A stretch of 17,965 nucleotides of DNA from an uncultured Psychrobacillus sp. (GTDB lineage: Bacteria > Bacillota > Bacilli > Bacillales_A > Planococcaceae). The position numbers were made by a program, and so were the translations under genes. The stretch lies in the NCBI GenBank assembly GCA_934234185.1, contig CAKQHO010000067.1, positions 1-17,965 on the forward strand. The letters are read 5' to 3'. Position 1 is the stretch's first letter. Every line of letters begins with the position of its first letter. Below, piece by piece: positions 7,852-13,754 of the stretch. The notes beneath the pieces are model-generated. The model saw only the letters and a list, made by a program, of their open reading frames with translations, did not search any database and was not told the DNA's origin.

Positions 7852-7865
7852 TGAAAACGTTTACA
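7852..7865. promoter_or_regulatory. cre box (CcpA operator) between fadH and darB
   Basis: TGAAAACGTTTACA matches the Bacillus cre consensus TGWAANCGNTNWCA at every fixed position. It starts 17 bases past the fadH stop. Its centre lies about 43 bases upstream of the predicted darB start, so it abuts the -35 region. CcpA could regulate darB from here. The sign of the effect cannot be read from position alone. Confidence 0.75.
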
Positions 7866-7881
7866 ATATATTCATAATTTT

Positions 7882-8649
7882 TTAGAATGGGAATTGATTT
7901 AGCCACTGTCCACCATCTAACGTTACAATTTCTCCATTCATATAAGAAGCTTTGTCAGATAAGATAAACGCAGCAAGTTCTGCAATTTCCTCTGGTTTAC
8001 CGAGGCGACGTAGCGGTACAGACTGAATAGTTCTTGTTGCTGCTTCCTCAGACTCCCACAGCTTCCCTGCTCCACCGGTTCTTTCAATAGGTCCAGGCGC
8101 AATAGCATTTACTCGGATACCGTATTGACTGCCCCATTCTACAGCTAAAGTACGAGTCAATGACATCACCCCTGCTTTTGCTGCTGCTGAATGTGCTACC
8201 CCGACTCCTGCCCCCCATGCATAAGTGGCAAGCATATTAATCATGCAGCCCTTCGTTCCTTTTGTAATCCAGTAATTCCCTACTGCGTTAGAGCAGTAAA
8301 AGGTTCCATTCAATACGATATCAATTACAGCCTTCCAGCCGTTAGGGGATAATTTTGCAGTTTCAACTATAAAATTCCCCGCAGCGTTATTTATTAAACC
8401 ATCAATCCCACCAAATGTTTGATCCGTAAATTCAACCATTGCAGCCACATGCTCTGGATTTCGCACATCCATTTGAAAAATTGCTATCTGTTTACCATAT
8501 GCTTCAATTTCTTTTTTGGCAAGTTCAAGCTTTTCTACATCTCTCCCAGTAATTACTACATTTGCTCCCTCTGCAACAAACTTCATTGCCATATGCTTCC
8601 CCATTCCACTGGAACCGCCCGTAACAATAATTGTTTGACCTTTTAACAT
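7882..8649 (-). CDS. fadH: FadH, 2,4-dienoyl-CoA reductase (SDR family)
   Basis: This 255-residue short-chain dehydrogenase reduces 2,4-dienoyl-CoA in the breakdown of unsaturated fatty acids (family knowledge). The nucleotide-binding motif TGGSSGMG is at residues 10-17 and NNAAG at 87-91. The catalytic pair appears to be Tyr143 (ATYAWGAG) and Lys158 (HSAAAKAG), 15 residues apart. This is the unusual spacing of dienoyl-CoA reductases, not the common YxxxK. The sequence also closely resembles B. subtilis YkuF/FadH, including APGPIERTGGA and SVPLRRLG. The frame stays open to an ATG at 8688, but that codon lies on the FadR operator and next to the -10 box. The ATG at 8649 has an AAGGGGTGG site and starts at the family's usual point (MLKGQTIIVTGG), so I use it. 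No terminator is seen downstream. Confidence 0.95.
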   Translation of the reverse strand: MLKGQTIIVTGGSSGMGKHMAMKFVAEGANVVITGRDVEKLELAKKEIEAYGKQIAIFQMDVRNPEHVAAMVEFTDQTFGGIDGLINNAAGNFIVETAKLSPNGWKAVIDIVLNGTFYCSNAVGNYWITKGTKGCMINMLATYAWGAGVGVAHSAAAKAGVMSLTRTLAVEWGSQYGIRVNAIAPGPIERTGGAGKLWESEEAATRTIQSVPLRRLGKPEEIAELAAFILSDKASYMNGEIVTLDGGQWLNQFPF

Positions 8650-8669
8650 TCTTACCCACCCCTTAAAAT

Positions 8670-8687
8670 TGAATGAACATTCACTCA
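8670..8687. promoter_or_regulatory. FadR operator at the fadH promoter
   Basis: TGAATGAACATTCACTCA is a near-perfect dyad with 7-base arms (one mismatch) and a 4-base centre. It agrees with the Bacillus FadR box (TGAATGA-N4-TCATTCA type). It begins 2 bases downstream of the predicted -10 and covers the transcription start, so a bound TetR-type FadR would block initiation until long-chain acyl-CoA releases it. The B. subtilis fadHG operon is a known FadR target. Confidence 0.85.
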
Positions 8688-8688
8688 T

Positions 8689-8697
8689 ATTTTAACA
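8689..8697 (-). promoter_or_regulatory. Extended -10 promoter element of fadH
   Basis: On the minus strand TGTTAAAAT is TGn plus TAAAAT (five of six to consensus). The -35 position is poor. The predicted start falls inside the FadR operator. Confidence 0.55.
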
Positions 8698-8714
8698 TAT
8701 AGAAAATAAAATTT

Positions 8715-8762
8715 CTTTACTTTTCCAGGCTGATTATGGAACATGGTCAGCCTGAGGTAAAG
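8715..8762. repeat. Long interrupted hairpin without U-tract
   Basis: Perfect arms CAGGCTGA (8726-8733) and TCAGCCTG (8747-8754) are flanked by a second matching pair, CTTTAC (8715-8720) and GTAAAG (8757-8762). The structure lies after the DUF3953 gene and just upstream of the fadH promoter. Neither strand has a T-run after the stem, so it is not a standard intrinsic terminator. It may still end or protect the upstream mRNA. Confidence 0.65.
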
Positions 8763-8779
8763 TTCTCTTGATAGTATAC

Positions 8780-9004
8780 TTAGAAACTAAACAGAGCTAT
8801 TACAATAACGAACACAGAAACTGGAATAAAAAACATCCCCCAGCTATTTTTACCTTTATTCTTAAATTCCTCTATACCTATGATGGCTATAAAAATTCCA
8901 AGCAATAAAGATGATATTGGACCATATGAAAAATCTTTTGTTATTAAGCCGTAAGCTGAAATGCCCCCAACAACTAAAGCAAGAATTATTTTAATAATTT
9001 TCAT
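8780..9004 (-). CDS. Small membrane protein, DUF3953/YczI-like
   Basis: This is a 74-residue protein made almost entirely of three hydrophobic segments: about residues 2-20, 27-44 and 52-73. Between the second and third is a short polar loop, EEFKNKGKNSW. Length and layout fit the small DUF3953 (YczI-type) membrane proteins of Bacillus, whose role is unknown. I prefer the ATG at 9004 because GAGGAGGAATTTG lies directly upstream; the frame is open to 9031, but the extra residues (MVNNSRRNL) would be encoded over that binding site. The gene is in the patch between fadH and ykyB that differs from B. subtilis. Confidence 0.8.
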   Translation of the reverse strand: MKIIKIILALVVGGISAYGLITKDFSYGPISSLLLGIFIAIIGIEEFKNKGKNSWGMFFIPVSVFVIVIALFSF

Positions 9005-9099
9005 CAAATTCCTCCTCGAATTATTCACCATCTAAAGAATTACTTCCAAGAGGTTAGAGCATCAAGTAATACACAGGTTACTTAAAATAATGTTCAAAT

Positions 9100-9309
9100 T
9101 TAGAGGATTACTTCAAATATTCTTTGATAACCAAAAGGTAAAATAGAAGCAATACACATACCTATCATGATGGTTGAAGCTACAAAAATTTTATATTTTA
9201 CAAACGAAATTTCTTTTCTTTTATAAGCTATACTTAATACCTTAATAAGAGAAAAAACAGTAATATAAATAATGACAGCTGAAAAAACACTTGTTAGAAT
9301 TACTGGCAT
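9100..9309 (-). CDS. Hypothetical small two-helix membrane protein
   Basis: This 69-residue open frame encodes two hydrophobic helices (about residues 3-26 and 41-60) separated by a basic loop, YKRKEISFVKYK. The ATG at 9309 is preceded by AAGGG at a spacing of about nine bases, a modest ribosome binding site. I recognise no family. It precedes the DUF3953 gene on the same strand with a 95-base gap. The topology makes a true coding sequence likelier than a random AT-rich frame. Confidence 0.55.
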   Translation of the reverse strand: MPVILTSVFSAVIIYITVFSLIKVLSIAYKRKEISFVKYKIFVASTIMIGMCIASILPFGYQRIFEVIL

Positions 9310-9350
9310 TTTTTCATACCCTTAATAAAATAAAGTTTCTGAGCATTTAT

Positions 9351-9702
9351 TCAAGATTTATTCACTTTTTTTAAACCATATGTGAAACGATTGATCGTTT
9401 CACGATATTTCTCACCAGATTCTTCTTGGTAAGCAACAAGAATTGTTACTTTAAACTAATTCGATAACCCTATATTGTTTTCCTTCTACAAATTAAATTT
9501 CCCCATCTAACTGCACCTGTTTTATAAAGCGACAACAACTAGAATAGCGAGTATAGCGGATGCCACTCACAATATTCGGTGATGGATCATCAATCTCCGC
9601 GCTGACTATCTCCCTTAAAATTTCTAGCCTAGTAGCAAAACTCTCTTCTGGACTCCTTCTCCACACTTTTCTTGCTAAAAATGTTCCATGAATTATAACG
9701 AA
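9351..9702 (-). pseudogene. Probable decayed gene, interrupted by stops and a frameshift
   Basis: On the minus strand, 9702 to 9493 is an open frame with protein-like composition but no ATG, GTG or TTG start with a binding site. It includes ARKVWRRSPEESFATRLEIL and SAEIDDPSPNIVSGIRYTRY. After a TAA at 9493-9495 the same frame stays open as FVEGKQYRVIELV to a TAA at 9451-9453. A different frame (9455-9351) then continues FKVTILVAYQEESGEKYRET and INRFTYGLKKVNKS before TGA. Three consecutive hydrophilic segments broken by a stop and a frame change look like the remains of one gene of about 115 codons. I do not recognise the family. The alternative is chance open frames in a non-coding stretch. 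Confidence 0.5.
9382..9403. repeat. Perfect 10-bp inverted repeat, 2-base spacer
   Basis: GTGAAACGAT and ATCGTTTCAC are exact reverse complements separated by TG. The repeat lies inside the last fragment of the proposed decayed gene, so it may be a relic of coding sequence or an operator. No T-run follows on either strand. Confidence 0.7.
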
Positions 9703-9708
9703 TCATGA

Positions 9709-9749
9709 AAAAATATTAGTATAACTTATTTTTATACAATAATATTTTT
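9709..9749. repeat. AT-only dyad upstream of ykyB
   Basis: Arms AAAAATATTA (9709-9718) and TAATATTTTT (9740-9749) match perfectly, with an inner pair TATAA (9720-9724) and TTATA (9732-9736). It lies about 9 bases before the -35 of ykyB and between divergent units. It could be intrinsically curved DNA or an UP-element-like region. As a terminator stem it would be very weak. Confidence 0.5.
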
Positions 9750-9752
9750 GAT

Positions 9753-9764
9753 TTGTGTACACAA
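9753..9764. promoter_or_regulatory. Perfect 12-bp palindrome on the ykyB -35 box
   Basis: TTGTGTACACAA is self-complementary and overlaps the predicted -35 hexamer (9758-9763). The position fits a repressor operator. I do not recognise the regulator. Confidence 0.5.
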
Positions 9765-9786
9765 TTGAAGCGAAAATTGGTATGAT
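9758..9786 (+). promoter_or_regulatory. Candidate SigA promoter of ykyB
   Basis: TACACA (9758-9763) is followed after 17 bases by TATGAT (9781-9786), with four and five of six consensus matches. It lies 32 bases before the ykyB ATG. Confidence 0.55.
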
Positions 9787-9818
9787 AGTTCTATAATTAA
9801 ATAAAGGAGGGAGATTTT

Positions 9819-10286
9819 ATGACAGATACCAAAATGAACGAACAGCTCGCGACTGCTATTTACACCGTTAATAGGCATGCAAAAACAGCTATCGACAACA
9901 AACCACTATACGAACTTAAAAAGCTTGCTATTCAAAAAATGATACATGAAAACAAAGCAAAAAAAGTTGGTCTCCATTTTGTTCGTAATCCTAGAAATAG
10001 CCAGCAGCAATCCTCCGTATTGATTCAGTGTGCTGATTATTATTTTCATATTATTCCTGTAAAAGAAGACTTTAAAAATCTCCCCCATCTCGGGCATCTC
10101 GATGAAACTTACAGAAATCCTATCCGAAAAATGGGTCTTCGAACTGCTAAACAGCTTCTTCAGGACTATCTCGGACCTCAAAATTCTCATTATAAAACCA
10201 CTAAACCTAAGCCAAAGTATGTTTCCAAATACACAAAGGTACCAAACAAGCTCCCTCGGCGGATGAAATCCTACTTTGATCAGTAA
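9819..10286 (+). CDS. ykyB: YkyB family protein, function unknown
   Basis: This 155-residue soluble basic protein matches the YkyB family of Bacillus. Shared stretches I recognise are AIYTVNRHAKTA, KKVGLHFVRNPRNSQQQSSVL, DYYFHIIPVKEDFKNLPHLG and YRNPIRKMGL. The C-terminal 25 or so residues are Lys/Pro-rich and variable. No enzymatic motif is visible and the role is unknown. The ATG at 9819 follows AAAGGAGGGAG. It is a single-gene unit with its own promoter and a strong terminator at 10316-10350. In B. subtilis, ykyB lies beside cheV, as here. Confidence 0.93.
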   Translation: MTDTKMNEQLATAIYTVNRHAKTAIDNKPLYELKKLAIQKMIHENKAKKVGLHFVRNPRNSQQQSSVLIQCADYYFHIIPVKEDFKNLPHLGHLDETYRNPIRKMGLRTAKQLLQDYLGPQNSHYKTTKPKPKYVSKYTKVPNKLPRRMKSYFDQ

Positions 10287-10315
10287 TCTTTTCCAACACA
10301 TTTATTTATCCATAC

Positions 10316-10350
10316 GACCTAGCAGGATACATTCCTACTAGGTCTTTTTA
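10316..10350 (+). terminator. Intrinsic terminator of ykyB
   Basis: GACCTAG-C-AGGA pairs with TCCT-A-CTAGGTC around a 5-base loop, followed by TTTTTA. It lies 30 bases past the ykyB stop. From here to 10493 I see no gene or clear site. Confidence 0.92.
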
Positions 10351-10493
10351 TAGTCTTGGTATACCTCCAAAGAAGAAGCCGCTAAAGCTGGATATAGAAA
10401 AAAGTTTATTTATATTTGAAAATAGAGCACTTTCTGTTCCTACCCGAACATAGAGTTTCCTAATTTTTATTTCTTAATAAATTATACTCTCTA

Positions 10494-10525
10494 TAAAAAA
10501 CTCCTTTGCAAATTAGCAAAGGAGT
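10494..10525 (-). terminator. Intrinsic terminator of cheV
   Basis: ACTCCTTTGC (10500-10509) and GCAAAGGAGT (10516-10525) form a perfect 10-bp stem with a 6-base loop, followed on the minus strand by six T residues. It lies 7 bases past the cheV stop. Confidence 0.95.
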
Positions 10526-10532
10526 ATACAAG

Positions 10533-11438
10533 CTATAAGATATATTGATCAATTTTTTGCACTAATTCATTAATTTCTGGCTTGCTCACTTGTTCCTCGG
10601 CTCCAACCTGGTCCCCTTTGTGTCTGAGGTCCTCTGTAATTAAACTAGAAAAAATGATGACAGGCAACTTTGCTAATCCAGGACTTGCTTTAATTAATCG
10701 GGTTAATGTATGTCCATCCATTTGAGGCATTTCTATATCAGTCACAACTAGTTGGACATGCTCTGAAATATCAGGGCTAACCTTTTCAATATTTTCTAAA
10801 TAAGTAATTGCGTCTTTTCCATTTTCGAAAAATTCCGTATTGCCGTAACCAGCTTCGTCTAATGTATCATGTAAAAGCTTTCTCAATAATGGGGAATCCT
10901 CTGCAATTACTATTTTCTTATTCGAGCGCTCACGAACCCCTAGTTTTTTAATAGACTCTATATGGATCCCTGATTCTGGATTAATATCCATCATAATTTT
11001 CTCGAAATCTAATAATAAAAGCATATCATTCTCTTTCTTGATAACGCCAATGACATGAGATGCTCCTCCTTGGTACATATCTGACGGTTTCTCCATCTGC
11101 CCCCAAGAAATTCGATGAATTTTTGAAACATTATCTACATGAAAAACCACTTTTTGTTTATTAAATTCTGCCACAATGTATTTTTCTTTTTCCTTTTCTG
11201 AAGAAAAGGGAATGTTTAACACTTTGCCCATATGTACGACAGGTAGTACTTCTCCTCTTAACTGAATTATTCCTTCCACATGAGGATGTGCCAACGGTAT
11301 GAAGGTTACAGGAATAGGCTGTATGATTTCTTTTACTTTAATAACATTGATACCAAAACTACTCTCTCCAACCTGAAACTCCACTATTTCTAATTCATTT
11401 GTTCCACTTTCTAACAAAATACCTTGCTGATTACTCAT
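10533..11438 (-). CDS. cheV: CheV chemotaxis coupling protein (CheW-receiver fusion)
   Basis: This 301-residue protein fuses a CheW-like domain (about residues 15-155) to a response-regulator receiver domain (about 174-300). CheV couples chemoreceptors to the CheA kinase, and phosphorylation of its receiver takes part in adaptation (known in B. subtilis). The receiver has the acidic pair Glu180-Asp181, the phosphorylation site Asp234 (VVTDIEMPQMDG), Ser264/Ser265 and the conserved Lys286 (SKPE), so it should be active. The ATG at 11438 follows AAAGGGAG. An extended -10 lies at 11477-11485 and a strong terminator follows, giving a single-gene unit. A motility role implies flagellar genes elsewhere in the genome. 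Confidence 0.96.
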   Translation of the reverse strand: MSNQQGILLESGTNELEIVEFQVGESSFGINVIKVKEIIQPIPVTFIPLAHPHVEGIIQLRGEVLPVVHMGKVLNIPFSSEKEKEKYIVAEFNKQKVVFHVDNVSKIHRISWGQMEKPSDMYQGGASHVIGVIKKENDMLLLLDFEKIMMDINPESGIHIESIKKLGVRERSNKKIVIAEDSPLLRKLLHDTLDEAGYGNTEFFENGKDAITYLENIEKVSPDISEHVQLVVTDIEMPQMDGHTLTRLIKASPGLAKLPVIIFSSLITEDLRHKGDQVGAEEQVSKPEINELVQKIDQYIL

Positions 11439-11476
11439 GTTGTCATCTCCCTTTCTAGCTCTTGTTTATTAAACCA

Positions 11477-11485
11477 ATTGTAGCA
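11477..11485 (-). promoter_or_regulatory. Extended -10 promoter element of cheV
   Basis: On the minus strand TGCTACAAT is TGn plus TACAAT, five of six to consensus. No SigD-type element (TAAA...GCCGATAT) is seen, so a SigA promoter is likelier. It lies in the 70-base gap between ykwC and cheV. Confidence 0.5.
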
Positions 11486-11508
11486 TAGAGAGGGAAAAAG
11501 TTACTATA

Positions 11509-12375
11509 TCATTTATAAAATTTTATTAGTGCTTGAGTCCCATTTTCTCCGAAGCCTTCTGCGATTAGTTCATCGTACATAGTTTTAGCCAGAGACAATC
11601 CAGGCAAAGAAAGGTTCATGCTTTCAGCTTCTTCTAAGGCAATTTTCATATCCTTCACAAAATGCTTAATGTAAAAGCCTGGCTCAAAATTATCTGCTAA
11701 TATTCTTGGAGCCAAATTACTTAAAGAAAACGAAGCCGCTGCTCCAGTGGAAATAGAGCGTAACACCTGCTCTAAGTCTAAACCAGCTTTTTTTCCATAC
11801 GCTAACGCCTCACATACCCCTATCATATTAGATGCAATCGTTATTTGATTACACATTTTTGTATGCTGTCCAGCTCCAGCCAAACCTTGATATAAAATTG
11901 TTTCACCAAAATGCTCTAATACTGGGGCAACTTTCTCAAAAGTCTCCTGCTCCCCTCCACACATGATGGAAAGCTTCCCTAGTTGAGCTCCAATATCTCC
12001 ACCTGAGACTGGTGCATCTAAAGCCTCCATTCCTAATTCCTTTGCTTTTTTATCAATCTCTTTTGCAAGAGTAGGCGTAGAAGTGGTTAAATCTATCACT
12101 ATTTGTCCCTTTTCGTGAGAAGCAAAAATACCATCGGCTTCAAAGTAAACCTCCTTAACATCCTGAGGATATCCAACCATTGTAAAAACAAGTTGTGCTC
12201 CCTTTGCAGCCTCCTTTGGAGTTTGTGCCCAAATTGCACCTAGAGTAAGAAGTTCTTCTGCTTTTTCCTTCGTTCTTGTGAATATTTTTACTTCATATCC
12301 TGCTTTTAATAGATGCTTTACAATACTTTTCCCCATTACTCCTGTACCGATAAAACCAATCTTCTGTTTACTCAT
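11509..12375 (-). CDS. ykwC: YkwC, beta-hydroxyacid dehydrogenase family oxidoreductase
   Basis: This 288-residue NAD(P)-dependent enzyme belongs to the 3-hydroxyisobutyrate/tartronate-semialdehyde reductase family. The dinucleotide-binding motif FIGTGVMG is at residues 8-15. The substrate motif DAPVSGGDIGA is at 120-130 (Ser124, Gly125, Gly126), and the catalytic Lys173 lies in GAGQHTKMCNQ. Lys241-Asp242 follow near the C-terminal domain. Length matches the family. The likely B. subtilis counterpart is YkwC, whose true substrate I do not know. The ATG at 12375 follows AGGAGGGAAATAA. It is preceded by the terminator of the MoxR/DUF4129 operon and so must have its own promoter, which I could not place. 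Confidence 0.93.
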   Translation of the reverse strand: MSKQKIGFIGTGVMGKSIVKHLLKAGYEVKIFTRTKEKAEELLTLGAIWAQTPKEAAKGAQLVFTMVGYPQDVKEVYFEADGIFASHEKGQIVIDLTTSTPTLAKEIDKKAKELGMEALDAPVSGGDIGAQLGKLSIMCGGEQETFEKVAPVLEHFGETILYQGLAGAGQHTKMCNQITIASNMIGVCEALAYGKKAGLDLEQVLRSISTGAAASFSLSNLAPRILADNFEPGFYIKHFVKDMKIALEEAESMNLSLPGLSLAKTMYDELIAEGFGENGTQALIKFYK

Positions 12376-12414
12376 TTATTTCCCTCCTATTTATTCTGTA
12401 TATCATTAGTGTAC

Positions 12415-12453
12415 CAAAAAAAGAGGACCACCCAAATATAATTTGGATGATCC
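12415..12453 (-). terminator. Intrinsic terminator of the Spo0E-like/MoxR/DUF58/DUF4129 operon
   Basis: Arms GGACCACCCAAA (12425-12436) and TTTGGATGATCC (12442-12453) pair with two G-U positions in the minus-strand RNA and a 5-base loop. Seven T residues follow on that strand. It lies 62 bases past the stop of the DUF4129 gene. Confidence 0.88.
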
Positions 12454-12515
12454 TTAAAAAGGGGGAAATGAGAATGTTGCTGTGTTCTTTATTAATATGC
12501 CCACTCTACATCTTT

Positions 12516-13754
12516 TTAAACATCTTTTTTAAAAAAATTTTTATTTTTTATTTTTTCTAGTGACTGAGTAAAAAGAATCGCTCGATTTTCTTCGATAGAA
12601 ATCCCACCATACCGTACTTCTTCATAAATTTCGAAAAACTGAGGCTCCACGTCCCAAGACATCCGCAAAAACCATTCCCTCACTGTTTCGCTTTTTTTTC
12701 TTTCTAAGTCATACAGCTGGGCCTCTTGTTCAAATTTTATATACTGTTCTCTTAAATAGGATGCCTCTATCTGATAGATAGATTTGTATGTTCGTTCCTC
12801 TTCTTTGTCTTCCTCTTGTGTAAAATTACTGTTTTCATAGAAAATAGGATTTTCTTTTCTTTCCAAAATTTCTGGTTTTCTTTTTAGTAAAAAATAGACA
12901 ATCGCAGCTATTACTAACGAAGAGCCTCCAAATAACAACCATTTTAAATTAGAAAAGCTTACTGGGCTTTCAAAATTCGTATTTAATTTTTCTTCCTCTG
13001 AAAATTCTTCCGTTCCCACTGGACCTTGAGATGTCTCTGGTTCAACAGTAATGCTCTTTATAAATTCAATAAAACTCTCTAATGGAGTACCAAAGATTAA
13101 TACCAAGATTTTTATAAACCATTCTAGCAATACTCCTATACCCTCTCTTAAATATGGAAAAAGGTAATAAACCATAAAAGCTACAGAGCCTAGAAGAACT
13201 ACTCCAACTCCTATTCCTAGTGAAAGAAGCTTTGTGCTAATAGTATTTCTCTTATCTGCTGCAGACCAAACAGCAAGAATTCTTGTTATCCAAAATATCA
13301 ATATACCTGATATAAATATAATATATAAGGTAGTTATAAAGCTTGGATTCATTGACTTGAGAAAAAGAAAAATTCCTATAAAAGAAAGAAAATAAAAGAG
13401 AAGATAGTTGCTGCCATAAATCTGGTCCTCCTGCAGACGATTGAATCGTGTATCTAATCTCCATATAGAAAAGACAGTTAAGAATATGTATAACCAAAAA
13501 GAGCCTAGGAGAAGTGGTAGCAACACAATAATTGGTATTACAAAAACTGCAAGCTGACTTTTTCCTGCTTTTCGGAAAGTAAATAAAGCAATACATACAA
13601 TTAGTACCTGAAGACTTACCCAAACAAAAGGAAGAGGAAATACTGTTTGCTGCTGGAAAATGACTAAGAAAAGAGCCACGATCCATATATCCTCTAAATA
13701 TTTCCCTAAAGACTGTGGTTGTACCTCCAATATTTGTAGGCTATTGTTCATCAT
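12516..13754 (-). CDS. Polytopic membrane protein with DUF4129-like C-terminus (YebA-related, no transglutaminase domain)
   Basis: This 412-residue protein has about seven or eight hydrophobic segments: six or seven before residue 225 and one more at about 272-291. Its cytoplasmic tail (about 325-410) resembles DUF4129, with ETVREWFLRM and FFEIYEEVRYGG. In B. subtilis the equivalent slot after MoxR (YeaC) and DUF58 (YeaD) encodes YebA, which has N-terminal helices, a transglutaminase-like domain and a DUF4129 tail (family knowledge). Here the segment between the last two membrane helices is only about 50 residues and has no Cys/His/Asp triad, so the enzyme domain is absent. The start codons ATGATG overlap the DUF58 stop by 14 bases and follow AAGGAGAG. 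The last gene of the operon, it is followed by a terminator. Confidence 0.85.
   Translation of the reverse strand: MMNNSLQILEVQPQSLGKYLEDIWIVALFLVIFQQQTVFPLPFVWVSLQVLIVCIALFTFRKAGKSQLAVFVIPIIVLLPLLLGSFWLYIFLTVFSIWRLDTRFNRLQEDQIYGSNYLLFYFLSFIGIFLFLKSMNPSFITTLYIIFISGILIFWITRILAVWSAADKRNTISTKLLSLGIGVGVVLLGSVAFMVYYLFPYLREGIGVLLEWFIKILVLIFGTPLESFIEFIKSITVEPETSQGPVGTEEFSEEEKLNTNFESPVSFSNLKWLLFGGSSLVIAAIVYFLLKRKPEILERKENPIFYENSNFTQEEDKEEERTYKSIYQIEASYLREQYIKFEQEAQLYDLERKKSETVREWFLRMSWDVEPQFFEIYEEVRYGGISIEENRAILFTQSLEKIKNKNFFKKDV

Noticed and set aside
8650..8688. Longer N-terminus of FadH
   Set aside because: The codons lie on the FadR operator and the predicted transcription start; family members begin at the later ATG.
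9709..9749. AT-only dyad as an intrinsic terminator
   Set aside because: A stem of A-T pairs only is too weak, and no gene ends just before it on either strand.
9906..10301. Minus-strand 131-codon open frame opposite ykyB
   Set aside because: Antisense to a clearly conserved plus-strand gene with a strong binding site; no binding site or family resemblance of its own.
10351..10493. Gap between the two converging terminators
   Set aside because: Searched on both strands for a small gene or site; no start with a binding site and no notable repeat were seen.
13252..13686. 144-codon minus-strand frame inside the DUF4129 gene
   Set aside because: Out-of-frame shadow of the recognised membrane protein, without a binding site.
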